From: Tethya wilhelma
Lineage: Eukaryota; Porifera; Demospongiae; Tethyida; Tethyidae
Direction of reading: 5' to 3'
DNA length: 64,000 nucleotides
Assembly (NCBI GenBank): GCA_964030475.1
Contig: CAXIPT010000070.1
Location: forward strand, 33,874 to 97,873
Each line of letters starts with the position of its first letter. Positions within the stretch are counted from its first letter, which is position 1. Made by a program: the position numbers and the translations under genes. The notes beneath the pieces were generated by a model. The model was not told the origin of the DNA. It worked only from the letters and a program-made list of their open reading frames with translations, and did not search any database. This document shows, one piece after another, positions 36,861-49,274 of this stretch.

Positions 36861-37470
36861 ATGGAGTCTGTGAGCAAACTTGATGCGTCACTACTAGACT
36901 TGAAAGACAAGTTTATGGAAAATGGGTGAGCAAATTATATATACTAGCTCAGGCTGTACTTTAAAAAATTATACACTTGTAACGCTATGGCATGGACATG
37001 CACACACTGAATATAATCAGTTATCACGATGGAGTCCCTCCCAACCTGGAGTATTTGCTGTGCAATTATAAATCTGAGGGAGGGAGAAAGGCCATGTACA
37101 AACGTTTGTTTGGCATTATGTGGGTAAGTTAGTTCTGTTTATCTACAGTGTCAGGCAATAAACAAGTTCTGTCCGCTCTGTGTAGTATGGTTCCGGTAAG
37201 AAGCTAGGGTCTGGCGGTGGTAACACTTCTCCTACTTACATCTATCCCATTGCTCTTAGAGCAGTCATCGGGGATAGGTTTCCTGATGAAGTGAAAGAAT
37301 ATAGTGACCCAACAGGACCACTGGTAAACTGACATACATTCTCAATGCAATAATACAGGCACATGTATACTGTGATTTTAAAATTATAGTAGGTTTATCA
37401 CATCACTTACGATGACCTATGGAATACTAAATGGCCTGTCCCAATAACAAAAAAGAGCCCCAAACCATGA
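36861..37470 (+). CDS. Small spliced transposon protein of unknown function (127 residues)
   Basis: Exons 36861-36925, 37021-37123, 37186-37323 and 37393-37470 join in consistent phase (2, 0, 0) with GT-AG introns of 62-95 bp. The product has 127 residues and no internal stop. Exon 1 gives MESVSKLDASLLDLKDKF; exon 2 has YHDGVPPNLEYLLCNY; exon 3 has a glycine-rich turn, GSGKKLGSGGGN, then TYIYPIALRAVIGDRF; exon 4 ends ITYDDLWNTKWPVP and a lysine-rich tail. I do not recognise the family. The gene converges on the transposase gene of the same element, so it is more likely an accessory protein, such as a DNA-binding or regulatory partner, than a host gene. The upstream ATG at 36851 opens only a 10-codon frame. 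Its intact state contrasts with the damaged neighbour. Confidence 0.6.
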
Positions 37471-37595
37471 CTGACCGGAACATTGATCATTGAAGTTTTC
37501 ATTTACTATAATAACCAAGTATATGATTATGTTTTGCTGTTTCATTTACATCATCTTTGCTCAGTAAATCTTTGAATGATAAACAAACTTGATAA

Positions 37596-39748
37596 TCATG
37601 TGTTCTGATTCTTTTTGTTGAGGGGGCAGTCTCTGTGAGAGATTCGCTGGTGTGTAGTAGATCCACACTTGCATTTCTTCCCACCAATTGTAATATCAAC
37701 ACCATTGGGTTTATTTGTTCGATTAGGAACATAATTTGGGACAGTGCCATCTTTCACCCTTCCTTCAAGCTCTTCATGGAAGTCTTCAGGGTCTAATTCA
37801 TCTTCGTCTTCTCCATAGCTGTGAACAATTTTCTGCCTCTGCTTCCTATGATGCAATCACCCAGTATGCAAACAAAAATAATGGAGTAAATCCATAAGCA
37901 TGTGTTTACTGTATACCTTTTCTTTTGTGTTTCAGCTCGATGTTTCTTGTGCTCTGCTTATTCCTTTCTTCTTTAAGTTTCTGTAGCTTTCGCATCCTGT
38001 GGATGTTGTCTCTCTGACACTGTTGTATGACAGATATCATGATAATATTACTTCATTGAATAATAATAAAGAGATATAGGGAGTAAGAGCAGAAAACACA
38101 CCTGTTCTTTGAGGCCATCAAAGAGTGGGAGACCCATCCTTGAATATAATTCAACAATCCAATGATATTCTGGGCCTCTTTTGTCATATAAATACGTCAT
38201 TGAAGCTTGAATTAATGCAAGGTTTGTAGAGGCCTGGTAATGTAGACGTTGTAAGCCAATGTCCTTTGGACGAAACTTCGGAAAAACAGTAAAGGTAGCT
38301 TCACAAGCATTAGAATGGCCTCTTCCTAGTTCAGGATCAATAATTTCATTAGCATGGTCAGCTCGGTGGTTACACTCTATTTCATATGCAAGCGCATGGA
38401 GAGGGCATGTTAGTACATTGCTTGAGTGATATTCTTTTCCTGTACATTTCAGTTCATCCTCTTCACACTTTCCACAACTGCATACACGTTGGGGGTGAAA
38501 ATCACATTTAGAATCTCCATCATCCCATGAATGGATATCACGTGCATGGTATTTACCGAGGTCTCTCATACGTTTTTGAAACACATTTGCTTTATTTCCA
38601 CATTGAGAAATCGCACAGAAAAGAATACGTCGTGCAGATTCAACAAATGAATCAGAAAAGCAACCACATTTAGCTGAATGCCTTTTTCCTTTACATTTAC
38701 AGACCACTTCTTCAACGCTAGGAAATTTTTCCTTGTGTTTCGAGATGTATCCACTATCAAAATCTTTCTTTGATTTTAATTCCTTCAAGGCATTGGCATG
38801 TGAATGACCCACATGTCCCCCACACTTCATGACCCTTGAATCGGTCTCAGATGAATACACAGCACGAAAAGATTTTTCTGATAAGGAGTCTTGATCTTGC
38901 CAGTTAATTTCAACATGGCAGCCTTCATCTTTGGCTTTCTCAAAGAGGACACCAGCAAGATAACCTTCTGCTGACTTGGCAGTTCCTTGATATAGCTCAT
39001 CCTCAATAATTGTGTCAGATCCTTTCATGCACGCATGACCATACCATGGAAGAGCACCAGTTAGCCAATTTTGAATCACAACAGTGCAATTTTGCGAGAA
39101 GAATCCTCTAATATGCCAGCAGCCATCAGACGTTGTCACTGCTCGTTGCCAACTGCCAAGCTTTTCATCTGGTAGGGCCTTCATTTCTTTCTTGCCTAAC
39201 TCACAGACATTCTAACATATCAGTGATCAAAGGGTAAGCTTCTTCAATCACACGATAGAACATTTTATCACTTGTTGCACTCAAACCAAAATGACGTCCA
39301 AATAATTTATGATAGCCAGCAAAGCCAATACCAGATACAAACGCAGCCAGACGAAGAGCATAGGATACAACATTACGTCTTGATTCCGTAGCAGAAAGGG
39401 CAGAGCTGTNCATGACTTACATATCATCTGACACATTTGGCCGACTCTTTTTACTGAAGATGGCTCGTACTCAGATGTTTCCCTATCTGTATCAAATTCA
39501 CTCTCACTATTCCCACTGAGTAATCCTTGACTTGCAAGCGCGTGTTCAACATCTATACTTGATTTATATCTATTTCCTTTGTCATCATACCAAACAGTGT
39601 ACTTGGAGCTCTTTCGTTCACACCGCCAACCTGGAGGCAACTGATCCTCAGACACTCAGAATCTGGAAAAGTATCCAATACCTCGCTTTTGATGTAAGAG
39701 AAACGACAAGGAAGACTCATCTGTCACGTCTGATGAAGAAGTAGCCAT
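37596..39748 (-). pseudogene. DDE-type transposase with MBD-like start and zinc-knuckle end (degenerate)
   Basis: From the minus-strand ATG at 39748 the frame meets a TGA at 39658, then encodes LPPGWRCERKSSKYTVWYDD, resembling the methyl-CpG-binding-like fold that starts many transposases. A GTAAGT donor precedes the n at 39410, so an intron contains the join. The next exon gives an RLAAFVSGIGFAGYHKLFG segment; a one-base shift near 39205 leads into the core: TTSDGCWHIRGFFSQN (first acidic residue), INWQDQDSLSEKS (second) and KCGGHVGHSHANALKEL. Cysteine-rich stretches follow (CDFHPQRVCSCGKC), then GRGHSNACEATF and YHWIVELYSRMGLPLF. An intron starts at 38101. The last exon ends with the zinc knuckle CKCGSTTHQRISHRDCPLNK. 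The core resembles the Mutator-like transposases of marine invertebrates; the exact superfamily is uncertain. Confidence 0.65.
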
Positions 39749-40544
39749 CGTCACCTTCTTGTATGCTCAACTGTACATAAGTATGTGCAGTGTCACGTGC
39801 CAATTATAGTTTAATTTTTGTGGTTTGCGTGGTATCCAAGGTAGAGTAGGCTTCTCTCTGGTATAGCCTGAACCTTCTACAAATCTTATGAATTTGGCTC
39901 AGTTCTGTTTACGTCATGTTCTATTTATAGCTCACACAAAGAATACATGACCTTTGCAAACAGCTCTCGTCGACTCGCAGTTGAAGGCACTAAATTATAC
40001 AAGCTAGAGCATTCTCTGCCATTATTTTTGGACATTTGTAAGTTTTATGTTTATTGTGTTGACTTAAATTAGTTATATATTGCTCCACGAAAACTTTTAG
40101 AGTTTCAGACTTGGTATGCAGGTTCTATAGGGTTACGTTAACCTACACAACATAGGCCGCATTTCTCAGCCCCGCCCCGACCATTAACTAGGTCGAGAAA
40201 TTAATTTTTGTTACAAAAATTAAAATCTATTACCAAAAATAAATGAAATTCCTCTGCAAAGCGGATTGAGCAAAAAACTGATCTGAATGCACATACAACA
40301 CAATAAAAAATAGCATGAATGATATCTGCTCTCATTTGGTGAGATAATAAGGAAACTGAAGATTCTCGGTCGGGTACGTTTATCAATGTCATCATATGTA
40401 GATCTCTCTGCAGCTGTAGACAATTGGTGTATCATAAGATGATAGGTATACCTAGCTACATCTGAAAAAAAAAAACCTGAGTCCATTCTCTATACTACAG
40501 ATATCATGACGTTTTTGCGGTCACACCTAAACTCCTGTCATAAC
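39749..40544. other. Right flank of the two-gene transposon
   Basis: Non-coding region upstream of the transposase gene, ending in the element's right inverted end. A ccccgcccc box at about 40173 could be a promoter element. Small open frames at 40201-40486 have no recognisable content. Confidence 0.4.
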
Positions 40545-40549
40545 TTAAG

Positions 40550-43080
40550 CGCACAGTCACTCATTAAAACTAAGTTCATTATCTACACTGTGAGAAAATT
40601 TTGTCTTTCAACAACAATGTTTTTTACACCAAGAGAATGTTCCATGTTTTGAAAAAAGTAAAATTTCACAAAAGTGTTTCTTTTGTGCTAAAAAGTGTTT
40701 TCAAGGCAAAATAAACTTTTTTTGCAAAAGTGTACATTATGGTCTTAGAAAATTTTCTAGAATTACAGTCGCTCAATAAAACTAAGTTCTTTATCAATAC
40801 TGTGAGAAAACTTTGATTTTTACAAAATTTGTTCTTTACACCAAGTGAATGTTCGATATGTTGAAAAAAGAAAAATTTTACAAAAGTTTTTCATTTTTGC
40901 TGAAAAGTGTTTTCAAGGCAAATTAAATGTTTCTTGCATAAAGTGTACTTTATGGTCTCAGAAAATTTTTTAAGTCCATAGTTACTCATGAAAACTAAGT
41001 TTTTTATCTTTACCGGGAGAAAACTTTGTCAACAATGTTTTTACACAGAGAAAATGTTTTTTGTGTAGAAAAAAGTAAAATTTTTCAAAAGTGTTTCTTT
41101 TTTGCTGAAAAATGTTTTCAAGGCAAAATAAACGTTTTTTGCAAAAAGTGTACTTTATGGTCTAAGAAAATTTTCTATGTCCATAGTCACTCAAGAAACA
41201 TAAATTTTTCATCTCTACCGTGAGAAAACTTTGTGTTTCACCAACAATGTTTTTACACAGAGAGAATGTTCCATGTGTCAAAAAAAGGAAAATTTCACAA
41301 AAGTGTTTCCCCTGGGATGAAAAGTGTTTTCAAGGAAAAATAACATTTTTTGAAAAAAGTGTACTTTATGGTCTTAAAAAATTTTCTAAGTCTATAGTCA
41401 CTCAAAGAAACTAAGTTTTTTACCTCAACCTTGAGTAAACTTTTTATTTACCAACAATATTTTTTACACCAGGAGAATATTCCATGTATTAAAACATGTA
41501 AAATTTTACAAAAGTGTTTCTTTTGTGCTGAAAAGTGTTTTCAAGGCAAATTTAATGTTTTTTACAAAAAGTGTACTTTATGGTCTTAGAAAATTTTCTA
41601 AGTACACAGTCGCTCAAGAAAACTAAGTTCTTTATCTATACTGTGAGAAAATTTTGTCTTTCACTAACAATGTTTTTTACACCAAGAGAATGTTCCATGT
41701 TTTGAAAAAAGTAAAATTTCGCAAAAGTGTTTCTTTTGTGCTGAAAAGTGTTTCCAAGGCAAAATAAACGTTTTTTGCAAAAGTGGACATTATGGTCTTA
41801 GAAAATTTTCTAAAACCACAGTCGCTCAAGAAAACTAAGTTCTTTATCAATACTGTGAGAAATCTTTGATTTTTACAAAATATGTTTTTTACACCAAGTG
41901 AATATTCCATATGTTGAAAAAGTAAAATTTTACAAAAGTTTTTCTTTTTTGCTGAAAAGTGCATTTAAGGAAAATTAAATGTTTTTTGCAAAAAGTGTAC
42001 TTTATGGTCTCAGAAAATTTTTTAAGTCCATAGTTACTCAAGAAAACTAAGTTCTTTATCAATACTGTGAGAAAATTTTGTCTTTCACCAACAATGTTTT
42101 TTACACCAAGACTATGTTCCATGTGTTGAAAAAAGTAAAATTTAGCAAAAGCGTTTCTTTTTTGCTGAAAAGTGTTTTAAAGACAAAGTAAACGTTTTTT
42201 GCAAAAAGTGTACATTATTGTCTTCGAAAATTTTCTAAGTCCACAGTCGCTCAAGAAAACTAAGTTCTTTATCTCTACCGTGAGAAATTTTTGTTTGTAA
42301 CCAACAATGTGTTTTACAACAAGTGAATGTTCCAAGTGTTAAAAAAAAGGAAAATTTCACAAAAGTGTTTCTCCAGTGCTGAAAAGTGTTTTCAAGGCAA
42401 AATAACGTTTTTTGAAAAAAGTGTACTTTAGGGTCTTAAAAAATTTTCTAAGTCCATAGTCACTTAAAGAAACTAAGTTATTTATCTCTACCTTGAGAAA
42501 ACTTTGTTTTCTCACAAACATTGTTTTGTACACCAGGAGAATGTTCCATGTCTTGAAACATGTAAAATTTCACATAAGTGTTTCTTTTGTGCTGAATAGT
42601 GTTTCCAAGGCAAAATAAACGTTTTTTGCAAAAAGTGTACTTTCTGGTCTTAGAAAATTTTCTATGTCCATAGTCACTCAAAAAAAACTAAGTTCTTTAT
42701 ATGTACTATTAGAAAATTTTGTCTTTTACCAACAATGTTTTTTACACCAAGAGAATGTTCAATGTGTTGAAAAAAGTAAAATTTTACAAAAGTGTTTGTT
42801 TTGTGCTGAAAAATGTTTTCAAGGCAAAATAAACATTTCTTGCAATAAGTGTATTTTTTGGTCTTAAAATATTTTCTAAGTCCACAGTCGCTCTAGAAAT
42901 CTAAGTTCTTTATCTTTACCCTAGGAAAACTTTGTTTTTCACCTACAATGTTTTTTACAAGTGAATGTTCCATGGGTTAATAAAAGGAAAATTTCACAAT
43001 ATTATTTCTACTGTGCTGAAAAGGCTTTTCAACGCAAAATAACGTTTTTTGAAAAAAGTGTATAGTGCTTCCAAGGTAGT
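40550..43080 (+). repeat. 213-bp satellite, subfamily B, direct block
   Basis: About 12 units. Successive gtct(t/c)ag starts at 40742 and 40955 are exactly 213 bases apart. No gene. Confidence 0.9.
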
Positions 43081-43582
43081 AAGAAAAATTTTTTATTTTG
43101 TTATATTTGTATAAAAATGAACTTAGTAACACTTGAAATCTTTGAATTTATCAGTGAAAANTACTGGGAATAGCTACATGTTACAAAAGTTTGGTTTGCT
43201 ATAGTAACGTAATTTATTAAAATATGGCTTCTTTCTTGCAATTTTGTTCATAAAACAACAAAAAAATCTATTATAATTCACTGGCTTGTTCTAAAGTCAA
43301 TCTGACAGCATATTCTTGACTGGATTTAGGTAGGAAAGAGAATTGTAAGACAATTTTTGCTATGTTTACTTCATTCAACTGCAATATTTTTTTGTTACGA
43401 AAAGCATTAAAATTCTAATACTACAACAGCATCACAGGAAAAAAAATATTAAAAATCGCAGTAAATAGTTACAAAAAGAGGCAAAGAAAAGTGTAAGACA
43501 GAATTTTAAATAAAGAAAAAGAATTACAGTTACAAGGTAAAATACATTAAGTGTTCGTCCGACAGTTGTGCATGAATAATAT
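43081..43582. other. A/T-rich 3' flank of a transposase gene
   Basis: Unique, low-complexity sequence with an assembly join at 43161. No inverted repeat matching the other side (45650-45860) was found, so the element ends are not defined. No gene. Confidence 0.4.
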
Positions 43583-45645
43583 TCACTGTTGATCTTTAAA
43601 GAAGATCCTGTGATGTGATTTATACTTTTTTATTGCCTGCTCCACCATCTCCCCAGCTTGATGTCCCTCTCTATAAGTACGCTCATAATCATGAGCCTTT
43701 CGTAAGTACTTTTGAATATTGTCCACGGTCACTGAATCAAGCGCCGGTTCAATCATATTTTTCAGATCAAGCAAGGTGAAGTTGGTATACTTCCTGGTAT
43801 ATGTCTTGGATTGTCCCCAAACCCTTTCAATGGGGTTGAATTCGCAATGAAATTTGGGAATGAAGTGGATGGGGTGATGCCTATTGAGGAAAAAGTGTTC
43901 TACAATTGTCTTTTCCGACCGAAAGTCCTCGTGATTAGCAAGAATAATCCGCATGTCAGGACCTTTCAAAGTTGCCGTATTGATTCCTCGCTCTTCTAGC
44001 ACCTGTTTCATTCCTTTGGGAATGCCATGATCATCAACTAATCTTCGAACTTTGCCAACCCAGACGGTATCTCTCATCACAGCCTGTGCACCATCAGGCC
44101 TCACATTCATGTTGTTGACGTTCAGAGCATCCGGTGCATAGGCCTTGTGGCAACTGCTTTGGTCAAACAACCATACAATTGTGTGCATGGCAGGAGGATA
44201 CTAAAATTGTGCTATTCTCGTTGCTCTTTCAATTTGTGCCATAAACTTCTCAGCGGTCCAGTAACCTGCTCTTGCAGCCCCATACTCAAATAGTTCTCTT
44301 GTTTGCTCTGGAAAATTGGGGTCAGTGGCTCCTGCTACTGCTTGGACAAGCGTAAATAACCATTGTGTTCGTCAATGAAGTCAGAGACCATGATACCACT
44401 GCCTTTGGTTTTTGGAAGAATGGCTGGCTTATCAGCAGAACCCCACATCCAGGTCTGAGTTTTGTTAACATTGAAAATAGATTCGTCATGATAGATCAAG
44501 ACCAACTTCTTGTCATGGCGTTCGGAAGGTACTGAGCTTGGCTGGGATAGAGTTGGCGGTTCTTCATCACTGCACAATGGTCTCGGCATGTGATTACTCT
44601 GGTACTCTTCTATCGACTTCAGGTATTCACCGCGATACTTGACGACGTCTTCACGCTCATGGCCATCAATATAGATGCCCTTTTTGTGGGACATGGGCTT
44701 AAATCCTAAGCGATGTAACCAGCAGATAGTAGTACGAAGAGAGATAGAACGAGGGAAGTATGGTGGCAAGTGGTGGCTAGGAAGTTCACATATCCCGTAA
44801 ACTCTAACGCTGTCATGTTAGGCTCGCCTTTCCTGAATGCATTTTCTCGAACCCACTTGGTAGCATCTTTTCTTAGGTTCTCATCACTCAGGATCAATAG
44901 ACACTCGTGTTTCCCCTGTCGGCTCTCCTTGAACTTAAAATCAGTATCAAAGAATTCTTTCCGGTAAGCTCGTACACTCCTCTCACTAAACCCTTGAATA
45001 AAATAAATAACTATCAATATAACTATGGTGTGTGCATACAATACTATGACAGTGTTAATGGTACTGTACTAAAATTATACCTGTGATGCTTGCAGATTCC
45101 TGAGCAGCATCCATCTTGCTCATCTTCTGGCGAGTTTGGAAGCTCTCGTACAGCAAAACAGAAAGCATCTTGCGTTGTTCCTTGGTCAATGATAACATGA
45201 AATCGTCAAAGGTTTCTTGTGCCTGTGGATCTGTGATTTCCTCATCTTCTTTTTCGTCTCTATCAGGATCTTCTTCCAGATCTCTGACAACTATTTCTTC
45301 ATCATCATCATCATTGCCTCTTAGTGGAGGATCTACAGTTGGATGGTCATCATCATTTCCTGCTAGTGGAGGATCTAAAATTGGATGGTCATCATCATTG
45401 CCCGCTAGTGGAGGATCTACAGTTGGACTACGTGGAGACATGACTTCAGGATCTGTAGTTGATGACTCTCCAAGATCAATGGTGGGAGACTGACTTCTCT
45501 CTGGAGTCTCTTCATGAGATAGATCTTCAAAATCTTGCTGCTCATGCTCTTTCTTCGCACACTTTGCTTCTCTCATGCGTTGAGCTCTGACTGCACCCCT
45601 GCGCTTCTTCTGCCATCTATCAGCAGGCTTGGAAGTATCACTCAT
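43583..45645 (-). pseudogene. Tc1/IS630-like DDE transposase with acidic N-terminus (degenerate)
   Basis: Exon 1 starts at 45645 and ends at 45081: a basic start (DRWQKKRRGAVRAQRMREAK), then an acidic region with three imperfect repeats of the DPPLAGNDDDHP kind. An 88-bp intron (44993-45080) joins in phase 1 to a helix-turn-helix-like part (GFSERSVRAYRKEF) and MTALEFTGYVN. A frameshift near 44790 leads to RTTICWLHRLGF and IYHDESIFNVNKTQTWMW (first Asp). A second frameshift near 44340, then a TAG at 44203, precede IVWLFDQSSCHKAYAP (second Asp). CEFNPIERVWGQSK supplies the final Glu. All three catalytic residues are visible but the gene has two frameshifts and one nonsense codon. The triad and spacing fit the DDE_3 (Tc1/IS630-like) group. 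Confidence 0.8.
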
Positions 45646-45860
45646 TCTTGTTTGAGATCACAAAAAATAGCCAAGAAGACTAGAACAACTCACTGAAAGA
45701 TCGAGAACAAAACAGCACAAAAAATCGCACTTTGATCGCGACAATTGAAAATTTCCACGAATGGCACGTGAGCCATTGAACTATAACACAAAATTTTCGC
45801 ACTATTTTAAAGTTGTCTAGAATGTTCTTTTCAATATTTCATTGGATCCAACGTGTTTTT
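45646..45860. other. 5' flank of the DDE transposase gene
   Basis: Non-coding and A/T rich, with a cacgtgagcc motif near 45765 and a TTGGATCCAA palindrome at 45843-45852. Satellite DNA resumes at about 45861. Confidence 0.4.
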
Positions 45861-47212
45861 TACTTTATAGTCTTAGAAAATTTTCTAAGTCCACAGTCAC
45901 TCAAGAAAACAAAGTTCTTTATCTGTACCGTGAGAAAACTTTGTTTTTCACCAACAATGTTTTTTACGCAAAGAGAATGTTCCATCTATTGAAAAAAGTA
46001 AAATTTTACAAAAGTGTTTCTCTTGTGCTTCAAAGGCAAAATAAATGTTTTTTGAAAATAGTGTACTTTATGGTCTTAAAAAATTTTCTAAGTCCACAGT
46101 CACTCAAAAAAACTAAGTTCTTTAGTTATAATGTGAGAAAATTTTGTCTTTAACCAACAATGTTTTTTACACGAGAAGAATGTTCCATGTATTGAACACG
46201 TAAAATTTCACAAAAGTGTATCTTTTGCGCTGAAAAGTGTTTTCAAGGTAAAATAAACGTTTCTCACAAAAAGTGTACTTTATGGTCTTTGAAAATTTTT
46301 TAAGTCCATAGTCACTCAAAAAGCTAAGTTGTTTATCTCTACCTTGAGAAAACTTTGTTTTTCACAAACAATGTTTTTTACACCAGGAGAATGTTCCATG
46401 TATTGAAACATGTAAAATTTCACAAATAGTCACTCAAGAATAATAAGTTTTTCATTTCTACTGTGAAAAAATTTTGTCTTTTACCAACAATGTTATTCAC
46501 ACCAAGAGAATGTTCTATGTGTTGAAAAAAGTAAAATTTTACAAAAGCGTTCCTTTTTTGCTAAAAAGTGTTTTCAAGGAAAAATAAACCTTTTGCCAAA
46601 AAGTTTACTTTATGGCCTTAAAAAATTTCCTAAGTCCACCGTCACTCAAGAAAACTAAGTTTTTCATATCTACTGTGAGAAAACTTTGATTTGCACCAAC
46701 AATGTTTTTTACACCAAGAGAATGTTCCATGTGTTGAAAAGAGTAAAATTTTAGAAAAGTGTTTCTTTTTTGCTGAAAAGTGTTTTCAAGGCAAAATATA
46801 CGTTTTTTGCAAAAAGTGTACTTTATGGTCTTAAAAAATTTGCTAAGTCCATAGTCACTCAAAGAAACTAAGTTGTTCATCTATACCTTCAGAAAAAATT
46901 TTTTTTCACCAACAATGTTTTTTACACCAGGATAATGTTCCATGTTTTGAAACCTGTAAAATTTCAGAAAAGTGTTTTTTTGTGCTGAAAAGTGTTTACA
47001 AGGCAAAATAAACTTTTTTTGCAAAAAGTGTACTTTATGCTCTTAGAAAATTTTCTAAGTCCATAGTCACTCACGAAAACAAAGTTTTTCGTCTCTACCA
47101 TGAGATAACTTTGATTTTCACAAACAATGTTTTTTACACCAAGTGAATGTTCAATGTGTTGAAAAAAGTAAAATTTTACAAAAGTGTTTCTTTTTGCTGA
47201 AAAGTGTAACGT
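45861..47212 (+). repeat. 213-bp satellite, subfamily B, direct block
   Basis: About six and a half units, some with deletions (for example near 46430). It ends at the n at 47213, where coding sequence starts abruptly, so the join may be artificial. Confidence 0.9.
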
Positions 47213-47213
47213 N

Positions 47214-48255
47214 GTACTGGAAGAATTCGAAGAACTGGTAGACGAAGAGAGAAGCTTCTTTCTCACTCCTTTGGACTTCTGGACAGCAGTCTTGGCCTCT
47301 CTCTTATATTTCTCCAGCCAAGCAGAAGCAGTTGAGTGACCCCTGATCTTGATCCAGCTGTCCAGCATCATATCTAGCTGAACTCTAGACTCCTCCTCAC
47401 CCCAGTTCGATGCCACCATTGCCCAGTAATATTGGACATCATCATTGGCTGATACATCCTGCGATGCTTGAGAGAGATGGAGCTGATGTGGAGTTGCTTT
47501 GTGCTGTTCAATATAGCGTTGTAGTTCCATTTCAGCACTGACCATGGTCATATATGTGGTGGTTGATATGTGCTTCAATCCTCCACGATCAATTGCATTC
47601 ATCCAATCTTGGGAATCATCTTCCATTTCAGATGGGCTTACATCGTTTATCTCTGCCAGACATAAACACAGTTCGTCTCTCATCGTATGGTTGGATGTCT
47701 TCAATTTATGATATAATTGCCTAGTGATATACCCGGTAACATATCTTAAAGCATTACGTTCATTATAGTCTAGTGGTTTAATAGTTGGCTGTTCTTTTGC
47801 AGGATCGGAAGTTGTGCTGGGGAAGTGGCGAGTGATTAGGTGATTAAATACAACATCGGTAACATGCTGGTAGAGTGTTGGGCACGGTTTCGCTCCACTT
47901 GTTATCAAAAAAACTGTTGCAAATTCGTTAGTTGATCTCTGCTGGTAGTATCGTTCCCACATTCTTTCCTTTCTACTGCTCACTTTCTTCAACTTATCAC
48001 AGAAGCACTCTTCAAGTTTTCTAAGCAGTTGCTCAGAAAACTCTTCCATAAGACTGTGATTGGTGTCATAGTAATGAAGAACTATTTGTGCATTCATTCT
48101 AGCTGCAATTGCTGGTGGAGTTGGCAAGTCAAAATCTTCATCAGTGAGTACTGATCTGAATGCACTTACAAGAACATCTGAGAGGGGAAATTTTTACTCA
48201 CTACAAGCAATGACATTAATAATTATTTTAACTCACCGCAGGCTTCCTTTGACAT
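47214..48255 (-). CDS. Transposon-type protein of unknown function, 5' part
   Basis: Exon 1 is 48255-48237 (MSKEAC), followed by a 59-bp GT-AG intron (48178-48236). Exon 2 runs from 48177 to the n at 47213, and the joint codon restores D-V-L-V-S-A-F. About 327 residues are open without damage. Visible blocks: an N-terminal helical part (PAIAARMNAQIVLHYYD), a basic part around KVSSRKERMWERYYQ, then NALRYVTGYITRQLYHKL, and a conserved-looking DWMNAIDRGGLKHIS. Further on are YYWAMVASNWGEEESRVQLD and a W-I-K-I-R-G segment, ending in a basic/serine-rich tail (KSKGVRKKLLSSS). I remember similar GY-(V/I) and IDRGGL blocks in multi-copy invertebrate genes but can give no family name. It carries no visible DDE triad; it may be an accessory or regulatory ORF of an element cut by the assembly join. 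Confidence 0.6.
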
Positions 48256-48440
48256 GTTTTACTACGTGCTTTCAAGAGCGTTTGTACTTATGAAAGCAAA
48301 CCACTTCCAATGCAGCTGTCTTGTGGTGGATACTGCAGCTGCATTTGCGCGCGCAAGTAAAAGGACGACACGCATTGTTTGTATTAGTGTATTGCTCACG
48401 TGAGAAGTCACCAATCCCGGTTACGTAGCTATAATATCTA
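48256..48440. promoter_or_regulatory. Likely 5' leader and promoter region of the 48255 gene
   Basis: A short GC-richer interval between the start codon and the satellite, with a gcgcgcgc run at 48356 and a cacgtgag motif at 48399. There is no clear TATA box. The assignment rests on position only. Confidence 0.3.
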
Positions 48441-49273
48441 TGGTTAAACAACTTAGTTTCTTTGAGTGACTATGGACTTAAAAAATTTTCTAAGACCATA
48501 AAGTACTCTTTTTGCAAAAAACGCTTATTTTGCCTTGAAAACTCTTTTCAGAGCAAAAGAAACACTTTTGTAAAATTTTACTTTTTTCAACACATGGAAC
48601 ATTCTTTTGGTGTAAAAAACATTGTTGGTAAAAGACAAAATTTTCTCAAAGTATAGATTGGAGAACTTAGTGTTTTTGAGTGACTATGGACTTAGAAAGT
48701 TTTTTAAGACCATAAAGTACACTTTTTATAAAAAACGTTTATTTTTCCTTTGAAACACTTTTCAGCACAAAAGAAACACTTTTGTAAAATTTTTCTTTGT
48801 TCAACACATGGAACATTCTCTCTGCGTCAAAAATATTGTTGTTAAAAAACAAAGCTTTCTCACTGTAGAGATGAAACACTTAGTTTTTTTGTGTGACTAT
48901 GGACTTAGAATATTTTCTAAGACCATAAAGTACACTTTTTGCAAAAAACGTTTATTTTGCCTTGAAAACACCTTTTAGCAAAAAAGAAATTCCTTTGTAA
49001 AATTTTTTACTTCTTTCAAAACATGGAACATTCTCTTGGTGTAAAAAAACATTGTTGGTGAAACACAAAATTTTCGCACAGTGTAGATAAAGAACTTATT
49101 TTTTTTTAGCAACTGTGGACTTAGAAAATTTTCTAGACCATAAACTACACTTTTTGCAAAAAACGTTTATTTTGCCTTGAAAACACTTCTGAGCACCAAA
49201 GAAACACTTATCTGAAATTTTACATGTTCAATACATGGAATGTTCTCCTGGTGTAAAAAACATTGTTTGTGAA
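48441..49273 (-). repeat. 213-bp satellite, subfamily B, inverted block
   Basis: About four units in reverse orientation, ending at an assembly join (49274) beyond which the units are direct. No gene. Confidence 0.85.
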
Positions 49274-49274
49274 N

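Larger units (their letters stand above)
36555..40544. mobile_element. Two-gene DNA transposon with inverted ends (about 4.0 kb)
   Basis: The left end reads GTATGTCAGGAGTCAAGTG and the right end, complemented, GTTATGACAGGAGTTTAGGTG: a short imperfect inverted repeat. TTAAG lies on each side (36550-36554, 40545-40549), and satellite DNA resumes on both sides, so this is a discrete insertion. It carries two convergent spliced genes, 36861-37470 (+) and about 37596-39748 (-). A CCACGTGG palindrome pair occurs at about 36778-36802, ahead of the plus-strand gene. Confidence 0.75.

Noticed and set aside
37499..37750. A second minus-strand gene overlapping the transposase tail
   Set aside because: It is an alternative frame of the zinc-knuckle exon; the frame with CKCGSTTHQRISHRDCPL is clearly the coding one.
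39281..39655. A transposase start at 39655
   Set aside because: The codon there is GTG, not ATG. The eukaryotic start is more likely the ATG at 39748, with a nonsense codon between, so the gene was called degenerate.
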